DNA of 32,577 nt, taken from positions 1-32,577 of the forward strand of contig CAUJHZ010000014.1 of the NCBI GenBank assembly GCA_963205185.1, read 5' to 3'. Below are positions 1 through 8,724 of the stretch, in pieces. Both the position numbers and the translations under genes were made by a program. Position 1 is the first letter of the stretch. Every line of letters starts with the position of its first letter. The stretch is from Planctomycetota bacterium (GTDB lineage: Bacteria > Planctomycetota > Phycisphaerae > Phycisphaerales > UBA5793). Under the pieces are notes generated by a model. It was not told where the DNA came from. It worked only from the letters and a program-made list of their open reading frames with translations, and ran no database searches.

Positions 1-275
1 CAGATCCTTCGAATACGGTCCAGCCATCCTGGCTCCTTGTCCGACTCGAACATGAGTCGCACACACCATAGATGACGCCGCCGCCTGGCGCAACCGAACA
101 AGCGCCGAACCGCGCTACGCTTGGATTAGGAACGCTCTAGAACACATTCATCCGGCCATTGCAAGCGGCTGGAAGGACTTTTCGCATTCTCAATCTCACT
201 GGGTCTGGCGCAGCCGCGACGGGACCGTTATGATGGGGGCGGCACCCAAGCGCCACTCGGAGTAAGCATCGCCTG
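1..275. other. Upstream region without a recognisable gene
   Basis: No reading frame here looks like a gene on either strand. The three forward frames entering from the window edge all stop within about 75 bases, so no gene tail is visible on the plus strand. The stretch presumably carries the promoter of the zinc-ribbon/ankyrin gene that starts at 276. A Shine-Dalgarno-like CGGAG lies at about 258-262, roughly 13 bases before that start. Confidence 0.4.
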
Positions 276-1826
276 ATGCGCCGCTTTTTGCTCCTCATCC
301 TGATCACGGCACTGCTCGGTCTCGCCACGAGTATGGGGGTGGCGTGGCTGGTGGCCGGGACGCAGCCGCGCTGGGCGGCCCTGTCAGACCGCGAGGACCT
401 GGGCGGTTCCGGGTGGCGCGTTGTGCACTACAAGGGGCGAGGGCAATCGATCTGGTCGGCTGCAGCCGATTGGTATTACGAGGGCGAAGCAGCCGCCGGC
501 AACCGCGGCGCGGCGGACCTGATCCCGCTCCCGCAGCCGCGCGACGCGGAAGATTGGATCATGGAACACCGCGTCGGTTGGCCTGTCCTGTCCTGGAAGG
601 CACAGTGGCGCTCGCATCCGACAGGAATGGGGCTCGTTGATCGAAATGATCTGCATGGCGGCGCGCTCATCGGTTGGCCGTCCACAGCCCCCTCGGCCGA
701 GCCGAACGTGGCGCGGATCCTCCCGTTCGAACCGTTGTGGCCGACGGTGATTGCTGATGTCGGCTTCTGGTGGGCTGCATGGTGCGGACTTGCAGCCCTT
801 CTTCTGTTGCCGGCGATCCTTCGTCATTGGTTGAGGAAGCGATCGAATCGCTGTGTAATCTGTGGATACGACCAGCGCGGCCGGCCCGGGCAGGTGTGTT
901 CGGAATGTGGTGCGTCAACACATGCGCGCCCGGATTTGCTGCCGAGCTGGCTGCCGGTGGCGCTGGGCGGGCTCCTGTTTGTCGCTGGTGGCGCCGAGAT
1001 TCTCCTTGGTGTTGAGATCGCGGGCCGACATCACTATGCGTTTCCGATCCACTTTGCTGCTCGGGATGGAGATCTGAAGGCAATTGAACGTGCTCTGGCG
1101 CGAGGTGTTTCTGCCGACATTCTCGCGGATGGCGCGGAACATCCCGGAGGCACGACGGCGCTCATGTGGGCCGCCGCCGGAGATCAGCCGGAGGCGGTTC
1201 GTTGCCTGATTCGTGCCGGTGCGTCGCTCGAGAAGCAAGACCTCGAAGGGCGCACTCCGTTGATGATTGCGGCCGCACGCGGCGCGCGCGAGTCTCTCGC
1301 AGCGCTGATCGATGGCGGCGCTGAACTCGACCGAGTGGTCGATGGCACGACGGCGCTGTACGCGGCGGTTGCGGCGCGGCAGCACTCCTGCGTCCGCGCC
1401 CTGATTGACGCCGGAGCGGATGTCAGCGCCGGTTCATATCTCCCGATCCGGGCGGCCATCGATTTTGATCGAGCGATTCTCGAGATGCTCATGGATGCCG
1501 GGGCTGATCTGAGCAATCCGGCGTTGGTGTGGCATGCGGCCGAACGAAGAAACGCCGGGGACCTTCGCTTGCTGCTTGAGCATGGCGCTTCCGCGACGGC
1601 GCGGTCGGACGGATGGTCGCTCTTTCATTCCGCCATCTACGACGGGTCGCCGGAGATCGCGCGCGTGCTCGCCGAATGCGGCGTTGATCCGACGGTGCGG
1701 TACCTGAACAGCCGTACGCCGCTCGAGCTTGCGCTGGATTCGCACGAACTGTTCGGCGGGTACGACGAGTACATTGCCATTCTCGAGCAGGCTGAACTCG
1801 ATTGGCAAGCGATGCACCCGAACTGA
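276..1826 (+). CDS. Membrane-anchored zinc-ribbon and ankyrin-repeat protein
   Basis: This is a 516-residue protein of unknown function. It has a hydrophobic N-terminal helix (about 4-27), a non-repetitive domain (30-155), a second helix (157-183) followed by a very basic stretch, and a zinc ribbon with Cys193, Cys196, Cys208 and Cys211 in the form CVICGYDQRG...CSEC. A third helix (222-248) leads into about six ankyrin repeats (255-480), recognisable by recurring TALMWAA, TPLMIAA and LIDAGAD blocks. The zinc ribbon is a planctomycete-type module of unknown role; ankyrin repeats normally bind proteins. By the positive-inside rule the zinc ribbon would be cytoplasmic, which places the ankyrin domain outside the cytoplasm. 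ATG 276 is used because the hydrophobic anchor starts there and an SD-like CGGAG precedes it. It converges with the lipoprotein gene at 1853-2092. The architecture is clear; the function is not. Confidence 0.85.
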   Translation: MRRFLLLILITALLGLATSMGVAWLVAGTQPRWAALSDREDLGGSGWRVVHYKGRGQSIWSAAADWYYEGEAAAGNRGAADLIPLPQPRDAEDWIMEHRVGWPVLSWKAQWRSHPTGMGLVDRNDLHGGALIGWPSTAPSAEPNVARILPFEPLWPTVIADVGFWWAAWCGLAALLLLPAILRHWLRKRSNRCVICGYDQRGRPGQVCSECGASTHARPDLLPSWLPVALGGLLFVAGGAEILLGVEIAGRHHYAFPIHFAARDGDLKAIERALARGVSADILADGAEHPGGTTALMWAAAGDQPEAVRCLIRAGASLEKQDLEGRTPLMIAAARGARESLAALIDGGAELDRVVDGTTALYAAVAARQHSCVRALIDAGADVSAGSYLPIRAAIDFDRAILEMLMDAGADLSNPALVWHAAERRNAGDLRLLLEHGASATARSDGWSLFHSAIYDGSPEIARVLAECGVDPTVRYLNSRTPLELALDSHELFGGYDEYIAILEQAELDWQAMHPN

Positions 1827-1834
1827 CTGAATAC

Positions 1835-1858
1835 CGCTGCCCGTTATCGGGCTCAGCG
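1835..1858. terminator. Hairpin between convergent genes
   Basis: CGCTGCCCG and CGGGC(TC)AGCG form a stem of 5+4 base pairs with a two-base bulge and a TTAT loop. It lies between the stop codons of the convergent ankyrin and lipoprotein genes and overlaps the latter's stop. There is no long T-tract, so a role as a shared terminator is inferred from position and symmetry. Confidence 0.4.
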
Positions 1859-2092
1859 CCAGAACGCAGGGTGCTCCAGAACGCGTTCTTCGACCGGGTA
1901 CGACTCGGGCGGATCGGATGTATAGCGGACATTCCCATCGGGACCGTGCCACATGTAGAACGAATCGCAGCCTGAAACCGCCATCGCCGCCAGCATGGCC
2001 AGCGCGAGGCAGCATTCGGCCCAGTGGCTGGAGAGAAAGGCCGAGATGGTGCGGCTGCGATTCGAACGGCCGGTGGGATTCGCCTTGCCCAT
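1853..2092 (-). CDS. Very small predicted lipoprotein
   Basis: This is a 79-residue protein. A longer in-frame opening exists upstream, but ATG 2092 is preferred because GGAGAG lies 6-7 bases before it. A hydrophobic segment (about 27-41) ends in a lipobox, AVSGC, with Cys42 as the predicted lipidated residue. Asp follows at +2, which in E. coli favours inner-membrane retention; that rule may not hold here. The mature part is only about 38 residues and contains MWHGPDGNVRYTSDPPESY, which resembles no family I know. It is divergent from the DNRLRE gene at 2267, and their upstream regions share about 170 bases. The lipobox and ribosome binding site make it likely to be a real gene; its role is unknown. 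Confidence 0.65.
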   Translation of the reverse strand: MGKANPTGRSNRSRTISAFLSSHWAECCLALAMLAAMAVSGCDSFYMWHGPDGNVRYTSDPPESYPVEERVLEHPAFWR

Positions 2093-2191
2093 GTCATCTC
2101 TCCAGCGCGGCGTGCCCGCATCAAAAGGACAGCGCCCAACAGACGGTATTCCAACCAAACGGCGGCGCCGCCCCCTCCCCGCCGCGACCCC

Positions 2192-2220
2192 TTGCGTTCG
2201 CCGACGATTTCCTGTATCCT
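2192..2220 (+). promoter_or_regulatory. Candidate sigma-70 type promoter for the DNRLRE gene
   Basis: TTGCGT (2192-2197) and TATCCT (2215-2220) are separated by exactly 17 bases, matching -35 and -10 boxes at four of six positions each. The gene start is 46 bases downstream at 2267. This is pattern matching only; planctomycete promoters are poorly characterised. Confidence 0.4.
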
Positions 2221-2266
2221 CAAGGCGCTTCCAGCACCGCGAACCGACCACCGGAGGAGAGAACCC

Positions 2267-3196
2267 ATGCGCCCCACGACCACACTGACCTGTCTGCTTG
2301 CCGCCGCTGCATTCGCCGCCACGGCTCACGCCCAGAGCGTCGTCACGCTCTATCCGACTGCCGACGCCCACACGCGCGACGTTGCCCCCAACGAGAACAA
2401 CGGTTCCTCAGACGTGATCTGGATCGGCCGCGGAGCATTCTGGAACCTGGGCAACATCCGCAGCTTCGTCCGCTTCGACCTGCTCGACCTGTTGCCGGGC
2501 AACTCGAACGCCATTACCGGCGCTGCACTCAGCGCGTACCAGTTTGACACGGAGCCGGCCGCAGGCGGGCTCGATACGAACGTGCACAAGGTCAGCGCCA
2601 ACTGGGACGAGAGCACCGTCACCTGGGCCAACCAGCCAGCCTTCGCCAGCCAGATCTGGGCCACAGCGCAGACCGGAGACAGCTTCTACACCGGCTGGAT
2701 CGACTGGGATGTGACGGCGCTCGTGCAGGATGAGATCACGAGCCAGTCGCACCAGGGCTGGATGTACAAGAACACCTTCGAGACCGCCGGGGCGTCGCGG
2801 CTCGGGTATTTCCACAGCCGCGAATACGCCGCGGACCCGTCGCTGCGCCTGCAACTCAACGTGGAGACGGCGCTGGGCGATGCGCCGGTGATGACGCTGG
2901 CATACGACCAGCTCACCGCCGGCCAGACGACGGTGTTCGACGTAACCGGCGCGACGCCGGGGCAGCGCATCTACTTCATCTACAGCCTGACGGGCCTTGG
3001 GGAGCAGCGCGTGAACCAGTTGGGCGTGACGCTGGGTCTGCGCAACCCGACCAGCGCCGGCGACGCCGTAGCCGACAGCAACGGCAACGCGTCCTTCTCA
3101 CGTCGGATTCCGGCGGGCGCCGCCGGCCGCCGCGTGTGGGTTCAAGCGGCGCAGCAGGGCGGTGTGTCCAACATTACGGCGGCCCGGGTTCGGTAA
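2267..3196 (+). CDS. Secreted DNRLRE domain protein
   Basis: This 309-residue exported protein starts at ATG 2267, which has a strong GGAGGAG 8 bases upstream and directly opens a signal peptide (about 1-23, cleaved after AHA). Residues 24-205 match the DNRLRE pattern: an opening VTLYPTADAHTRD, RSFVRFDL, WDESTVTWANQP, and a DVTALVQ strand before a closing LRLQLNVE. DNRLRE domains are beta-sandwich modules of secreted cell-surface or polysaccharide-associated proteins. Residues about 212-309 form a second beta-rich module with an FxxSLTGLG...VNQLGVTL...IPAG...VWVQA pattern that recurs at the C termini of the two FG-GAP proteins further along. A hairpin follows the stop. The substrate or partner is unknown. 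Confidence 0.85.
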   Translation: MRPTTTLTCLLAAAAFAATAHAQSVVTLYPTADAHTRDVAPNENNGSSDVIWIGRGAFWNLGNIRSFVRFDLLDLLPGNSNAITGAALSAYQFDTEPAAGGLDTNVHKVSANWDESTVTWANQPAFASQIWATAQTGDSFYTGWIDWDVTALVQDEITSQSHQGWMYKNTFETAGASRLGYFHSREYAADPSLRLQLNVETALGDAPVMTLAYDQLTAGQTTVFDVTGATPGQRIYFIYSLTGLGEQRVNQLGVTLGLRNPTSAGDAVADSNGNASFSRRIPAGAAGRRVWVQAAQQGGVSNITAARVR

Positions 3197-3199
3197 TCT

Positions 3200-3223
3200 C
3201 ACCCTGATCAGCACCTCAGGGTG
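3200..3223 (+). terminator. Hairpin after the DNRLRE gene
   Basis: CACCCTGA (3200-3207) pairs perfectly with TCAGGGTG (3216-3223) around an 8-base loop, four bases after the stop codon at 3196. No T-tract follows, so it may be a terminator or an mRNA 3' end stabiliser. Confidence 0.45.
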
Positions 3224-3319
3224 GCCAATCCAGCTATAGCGGACTGGCATAGCCGATTCGCCCACCTAGCATAGCGTGGATCGCTGTTTCATTGCCGTTT
3301 TCCTTCATGGGAGGGCAAC

Positions 3320-4479
<1,160 letters not shown>

Positions 4480-4483
<4 letters not shown>

Positions 4484-4827
4484 CCGCCGCATGGAACACG
4501 ATGTCAGTGCTGCTCGCGCAGGACGCCACGCCGACGACGCGTTCGGCCCTGCTCATCGCGGTGCTGTTCATCCTCGTGCTCGCTTCGCTCTATGGGTTCG
4601 AGATCATCCAGAAAGTGCCGGCGACACTGCATACCCCGCTGATGAGCGGCTCCAACGCCATCTCGGGAATCACCATCGTCGGCGCGCTCATTTGCATCAT
4701 TCACATGGAGCCGGGGCACTGGATCGTCACCATCCTGGGCTTCCTGGCCATCGTGTTCGCGATGATCAACGTTGTCGGCGGCTTCCTCGTGACCGACCGC
4801 ATGTTGCAGATGTTCAAGAGGAAGTGA
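4480..4827 (+). CDS. pntAB: NAD(P) transhydrogenase subunit alpha part 2 (membrane domain)
   Basis: This 115-residue membrane protein corresponds to the C-terminal membrane segment of fused PntA. It shows the conserved VPATLHTPLMSGSNAISGI stretch at about 44-62, with three or four transmembrane helices (about 22-42, 62-76 and 82-104). Together with PntB it forms the proton channel (domain II). It overlaps pntAA by four bases, and pntB follows seven bases after its stop, so the three genes are almost certainly one transcript. Its length and motifs match the family well. Confidence 0.94.
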
Positions 4828-4834
4828 TCGGCTC

Positions 4835-6307
4835 GTGCTGTCGCTGCTTGTGGGGTTGGATCATTCCATGCACACTCTCGCCACCATCGTCAGACCCATG
4901 CCGCTGTGGGTTGAACTGATCCAGGACATCGCGTATCTCGTTGCGGCGGTCCTGTTCATCTTCGGCATCAAGCAGCTCAGTTCGCCGCGCACGGCCCGGC
5001 GCGGCAACATGACCGCCGGCGTGGGCATGTTGCTGGCCATCGTCGCCACGCTCTACATCCAGAACGCGATGAGCCTCGTCTGGATCATCACGGGAATGAT
5101 CGTCGGCGCCGCCGTCGGCGCCGTTCTGGCCATCCGCATCCAGATGACCGCGATGCCCCAGCTCGTCGCGCTCTTCAACGGGTTCGGCGGCCTCGCGTCC
5201 GTGCTCGTCGTCGGCAGCGAGTACCTCCGCCGCTCGGACGACATCACGCTGCCCATCACCTTTGACCAGGGCTTGACGATGGGCCTGAGCGTGCTCGTCG
5301 GCTGCGTGACGTTCACCGGCAGCATGGTGGCGTACGGCAAACTGCAGGGCCTCATCGCCGGCCGGCCGCGCCAGTGGTCGGGGCAACTCATCGGCAACGC
5401 GCTCATGTTCGGCCTGTCGGTGATCGCCAGTTTCTGGATCGGCATGGACAACACCGCCGGCTGGACGCTGCTGGTCATCGCCGCTCTGTCCTCCGTGCTC
5501 GGCGTGACGCTGACCATCGCTATCGGCGGGGCTGACATGCCCGTCATGGTCGCGCTGCTCAACAGTTACTCGGGCATCGCCGCGTGCGCCACAGGCTTCA
5601 TCCTCGACCCGCCCAACAAGGCGCTGATTGTCTCGGGCGCGCTCGTTGGCGCCAGCGGCATCATTCTCACATCGATCATGTGCAAGGCGATGAACCGCAG
5701 CCTCGCCAACGTGCTCTTCGGCGGCGTGGGCACCGATGACAGCACCGGCGCCGCCGGCCAGCAGCACGACGACCGGCCCGTGCGCACCGTGGATGCCGAG
5801 GAACTGGCCATGATGCTCGACGGCGTGCGCAAGGTCATCATCGTGCCCGGCTACGGCATGGCCGTCGCGCAGGCGCAGCACGCCGTGCGCGATCTCTATC
5901 ACCTGCTCGAGAAGGCCGGCACCGAGGTTTACTTCGGCATCCACCCCGTCGCCGGCCGCATGCCCGGGCACATGAACGTGCTGCTGGCCGAGGTGGACAT
6001 TCCCTACGACCGGCTGCTCGACCTCGATCAGTGCAATCCCGAGTTCGAGACGGCCGAGATTGCGATGGTCATCGGCGCCAACGACGTCGTCAACCCCGCA
6101 GCGCGTCACGACAAATCGAGTCCGATCTACGGCATGCCGATTCTCAACGTCGACAAGGCGCAGACCGTCATCGTCTGCAAGCGCTCGCTCGCCGCGGGCT
6201 ACGCAGGGGTCGAGAATGAACTGTTCATCGCGCCCAACACGCTCATGTTCTTCGGCGACGCCAAGAAGTCGATCGGCGACCTCAGCAAAGCGCTGACGGA
6301 GCAGTAG
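4835..6307 (+). CDS. pntB: NAD(P) transhydrogenase subunit beta
   Basis: This 490-residue subunit has an N-terminal membrane half with about eight or nine helices (roughly 27-285) and a C-terminal NADP(H)-binding domain III (about 310-490). Diagnostic stretches are SSPRTARRGN near the first helix, then in domain III VPGYGMAVAQAQ, HPVAGRMPGHMNVLLAE, GANDVVNPAA and KRSLAAGYAGVEN. The GTG start at 4835 follows AAGAGGAAG by ten bases. ATG 4868 is an alternative that would remove 11 residues and leave the conserved region intact. It completes the pnt operon, which supplies NADPH for biosynthesis from the proton motive force. No clear terminator follows, only the repeat element at 6351. Confidence 0.95.
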   Translation: MLSLLVGLDHSMHTLATIVRPMPLWVELIQDIAYLVAAVLFIFGIKQLSSPRTARRGNMTAGVGMLLAIVATLYIQNAMSLVWIITGMIVGAAVGAVLAIRIQMTAMPQLVALFNGFGGLASVLVVGSEYLRRSDDITLPITFDQGLTMGLSVLVGCVTFTGSMVAYGKLQGLIAGRPRQWSGQLIGNALMFGLSVIASFWIGMDNTAGWTLLVIAALSSVLGVTLTIAIGGADMPVMVALLNSYSGIAACATGFILDPPNKALIVSGALVGASGIILTSIMCKAMNRSLANVLFGGVGTDDSTGAAGQQHDDRPVRTVDAEELAMMLDGVRKVIIVPGYGMAVAQAQHAVRDLYHLLEKAGTEVYFGIHPVAGRMPGHMNVLLAEVDIPYDRLLDLDQCNPEFETAEIAMVIGANDVVNPAARHDKSSPIYGMPILNVDKAQTVIVCKRSLAAGYAGVENELFIAPNTLMFFGDAKKSIGDLSKALTEQ

Positions 6308-6350
6308 GCGCTAAGGCCTCGCGATACCGGGCCGATCGAGACGGCGTTTC

Positions 6351-6441
6351 ACCGCAGAGATCGCCCAGAGCGCTGCGAAAAGCATGGGGTTGGCATCGCC
6401 ACGTATTTCAATCCCGCCGCGTGCTCCGCGGTCTCTGCGGT
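6351..6441. repeat. Inverted repeat of the CCGCAGAGA type
   Basis: ACCGCAGAGA (6351-6360) and TCTCTGCGGT (6432-6441) are perfect inverted copies. The symmetry extends imperfectly for about 27 bases per arm, with CGC, AG and GCG blocks conserved. It lies between the convergent pntB and unknown membrane-protein genes. The same core, closer together, recurs at 30516-30539. A REP-like interspersed element is the likely identity; it may also serve as a terminator. Confidence 0.5.
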
Positions 6442-6479
6442 TGAACTGCATTTCGAAGCGAGCGGCCGGCATCGGCGCG

Positions 6480-7223
6480 TCAGTTGCGCGGATTGATCGA
6501 CTGGCCGCGACGGACTTTCGTGAGATCGAGCATGAGCCGGGCGATGGCGCCGCGCTGTACGGCCGGCACCTTGCCCGACACCTCGGTCTCGTAGAGGTTG
6601 AAAATCATGTTCACGCCGCGCGGATCGACGGTCGAGCCGATTTCTTCGCTGGCGTGCTCCTGTTCGCGCTTGCCCTGCCGCTCCATCGCGGCCATGCGAT
6701 CGGCGTCGCTGATGTCGCGCTCCCGGCCGGAGAATCCGTCGCCGATCTTGTCCATCTCCAGCAGCAGGTTGCGCAGAAATGCCTCGCGATCGCTGGTCGG
6801 CACGTTCATGTACTCCATCGCCGACTCGGCGAGAAAATCCACCGCCAGCCGCCGCATGTTCTCTTCGATCTGCTCGCGCAGTTTGAAGTTCAGATCGGCG
6901 ATCAGTTCCGAAAGTTCGGCGGCATCCTCTTCGTCAAAGTCGCGGAAGCGGTCGAAGAACTTCTGGAGATAGCTGATGCGCTCGCGCGGCGTGAGGCGGT
7001 TGAAATCCTCCGCCATCGCAAAATTGGCCACCGCCTGCAGATCGTCGTCCATCACGTCCGGCTCGGGCAGCGGGAGCAAGGTGAGAATACCCAGGACCGC
7101 CGCGCCGGCGAGCACGACGCCGCCGCTGATGCTCAGGGCCCAGATGGCGCGCGGCTCGCGCAGGAATCGACTCTGCGTTCGCAGCGCCGCGCCCCATCCC
7201 GAGATTGAATCACGCCAACTCAT
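6480..7223 (-). CDS. Unrecognised single-pass membrane protein
   Basis: This 247-residue protein matches no family I recognise. A basic N terminus (about 1-26) is followed by one transmembrane helix (about 27-52, AIWALSISGGVVLAGAAVLG...). The rest is a hydrophilic, highly charged, mostly helical domain with likely coiled-coil stretches (about 60-135 and 165-200), rich in Glu, Asp and Arg. The predicted topology is N-in with the large domain outside the cytoplasm, although the charged domain could also face inward. ATG 7223 follows AGGTGAT by about five bases. It lies 28 bases downstream of the pseudopilin gene on the same strand, so the two are probably cotranscribed and it may be an accessory factor of that pilin-like system. 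That link is inference only. Confidence 0.75.
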   Translation of the reverse strand: MSWRDSISGWGAALRTQSRFLREPRAIWALSISGGVVLAGAAVLGILTLLPLPEPDVMDDDLQAVANFAMAEDFNRLTPRERISYLQKFFDRFRDFDEEDAAELSELIADLNFKLREQIEENMRRLAVDFLAESAMEYMNVPTSDREAFLRNLLLEMDKIGDGFSGRERDISDADRMAAMERQGKREQEHASEEIGSTVDPRGVNMIFNLYETEVSGKVPAVQRGAIARLMLDLTKVRRGQSINPRN

Positions 7224-7251
7224 CGATCACCTGCACGCGAAGATTCGATCA

Positions 7252-7824
7252 TCACTGACGCCAGCGCGGGTTGGTCCAGTCCCGCAGCGATGAGACCGAG
7301 CCGTCCCACCACGATGCGTTCTTGCCCGTTTCATCCAGCGGCACGTGCCAGCCTTCGGCGTCGGCCATGACCGGATACCTCTCGGGCGAGAACTCGTAGA
7401 ACTTCGTCACCACCCGGGCCACCGAGCGCGGCGAATCGCCCTTGAACAACTCGCGCGCCCACATGATCCAGCCCGGCCAGTAGTCGTAACTCGAGCCGAG
7501 CTGCTCCGCCACGCCGGTGTTATCGTCGGGGCACGTCCAGACCGGGTCGCCGTCGATGTACCGCCGCAGGGCCTTGAGCATGTCCGACTGATCTTCCTCG
7601 CCGTTCTGCTTTGAGAGCGGGATGAAGTAGGGCAGGATGCCGTCGCTGTCGCCGAGATAGTTCGTCAGGCCGATGGCGATCTGGTGGAGATTGGAGGCGC
7701 ACGCAGTGCGCCGGGCGCTCTTGCGGGCCCAGGAGAGACTGGGCATGAGCATGGCGATGAGCAGGCTGATCAAGCCCATCACCACCAGCAGCTCAAGCAG
7801 TGTGAAACCCCGCGCGTGGCGCAT
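7252..7824 (-). CDS. Type II secretion/type IV pilin-like pseudopilin (prepilin N-terminal motif)
   Basis: This 190-residue protein has a textbook class III signal: RG followed by FTLLELLVV at residues 5-15, predicted to be cut between Gly6 and Phe7 by a prepilin peptidase, with Glu11 at mature position 5. The hydrophobic helix continues to about residue 28. Residues 41-57 (CASNLHQIAIGLTNYL) match the planctomycete DUF1559-like pseudopilins, and a DGSV near the C terminus matches the end of such domains. These proteins are abundant in planctomycetes and their specific roles are mostly unknown. No secretin, ATPase or prepilin peptidase gene lies in the window, so the assembly machine must be encoded elsewhere. 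The start has only a weak upstream GGGG. Confidence 0.88.
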   Translation of the reverse strand: MRHARGFTLLELLVVMGLISLLIAMLMPSLSWARKSARRTACASNLHQIAIGLTNYLGDSDGILPYFIPLSKQNGEEDQSDMLKALRRYIDGDPVWTCPDDNTGVAEQLGSSYDYWPGWIMWARELFKGDSPRSVARVVTKFYEFSPERYPVMADAEGWHVPLDETGKNASWWDGSVSSLRDWTNPRWRQ

Positions 7825-7962
7825 CGACTCAGTCCCCTTCGCCGGCCGGCTGCATCTTTAACCAATGAATCGGTCCGATGTTGCGTCCGCCGCCTGTCTC
7901 CGGGATGGTACGCGCCCCGGGCCGGGCGCCCCGCCTGCCGCGTGGCCTCGCCGCCCCGGCGC

Positions 7963-8532
7963 CTACTCCTTCAAGTGTTTGAGCAGCGAATCGACGATGG
8001 CGCCGTCCCAGGTCAGGCTCACGGCTCCGTCGTGGAAGACCTCCACCAGCAGCGGCGCCACGTCCGAGGTGATGGCGATGTCCTGGCTCGCTTCGCTGCC
8101 GTGGTTCAGCAGCGAGCGCACCATGTCGATGAGCAGCCGCGTCTCGCCCCGCGTGACCGCCAGGGCGTTGCGGGTGTTCTGGTTCAGAGCCGCCAGGGCG
8201 TCGATCTCCTGCCACTCTTCATCCGCCGCCAGATCGAACGCGACGCAGTCGATGACGGCCCGCCACTGATCCACCGGGATCACCAGCACCTCGCTCAGGT
8301 GGATGCGATCGAGCGCCTGTTCGAGGAAGTCGGCCAACTCGGCCTTGGGGCGCTCGACGACGACGGCGTCGGGATAGGGCTGCACCCGGCTGGCGGCGTC
8401 GCGGACGTGCAGCGTCTTGAGCCGAGGCTGCGGTTCGATCTCGAGGCGCGTCAGACCCGCCTCGTCAGTGGCCTCGATGAGTCCATGTTCCTGAAGACCG
8501 GGCAGAACCTCACGGTACTGGACGAACTCCAC
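7963..8532 (-). CDS. Unrecognised conserved-looking protein
   Basis: This 189-residue protein is taken from GTG 8532, which has GGAG eight bases upstream. An in-frame ATG at 8679 would add 49 residues, but that extension has a clearly lower third-position GC (about 63% by my count) than usual here, so it is probably untranslated leader. The sequence has no signal peptide or membrane helix. It begins EFVQYREVLPGLQEHGLIEATDEAG and continues as an alpha/beta, acidic soluble protein with a LSEVLVIPVDQWRAVIDCV stretch in the middle. It is divergent from the phosphatase gene at 8725 and separated from the pseudopilin by 138 bases. I cannot assign a function. Confidence 0.65.
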   Translation of the reverse strand: MEFVQYREVLPGLQEHGLIEATDEAGLTRLEIEPQPRLKTLHVRDAASRVQPYPDAVVVERPKAELADFLEQALDRIHLSEVLVIPVDQWRAVIDCVAFDLAADEEWQEIDALAALNQNTRNALAVTRGETRLLIDMVRSLLNHGSEASQDIAITSDVAPLLVEVFHDGAVSLTWDGAIVDSLLKHLKE

Positions 8533-8724
8533 CGGACAATCTCCGCAACACAGGTCTCTTGCGCGTTTGCGGCCGACGGAGGGCCGGCCGGTTACAGACA
8601 GTCTATCGTGGCTTGCGCCTGGAGCCAACAGACTTTTCACATCGATGAGCCGGATGCGCAGCAGCCCATCTCTGGCCATATCGTTCCAGGTCGCAGGGAA
8701 GTCCCAGTCGCCTGGAGCCAGTCC

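Noticed and set aside
4814-6109. Long minus-strand open frame (431 codons) opposite pntB
   Set aside because: It is antisense to a certain pntB gene, very rich in His, Asp and Gly as expected from antisense reading of high-GC codons, and has no recognisable motif.
8533-8679. CCGDCP motif as a possible metal-binding site
   Set aside because: It lies in a low third-position-GC extension upstream of the better start at 8532, so it is probably not translated.
7684-8724. N-terminal extension of the phosphatase reading frame
   Set aside because: The conserved phosphatase starts at 8725 with a ribosome binding site; the extension is antisense to two other genes.
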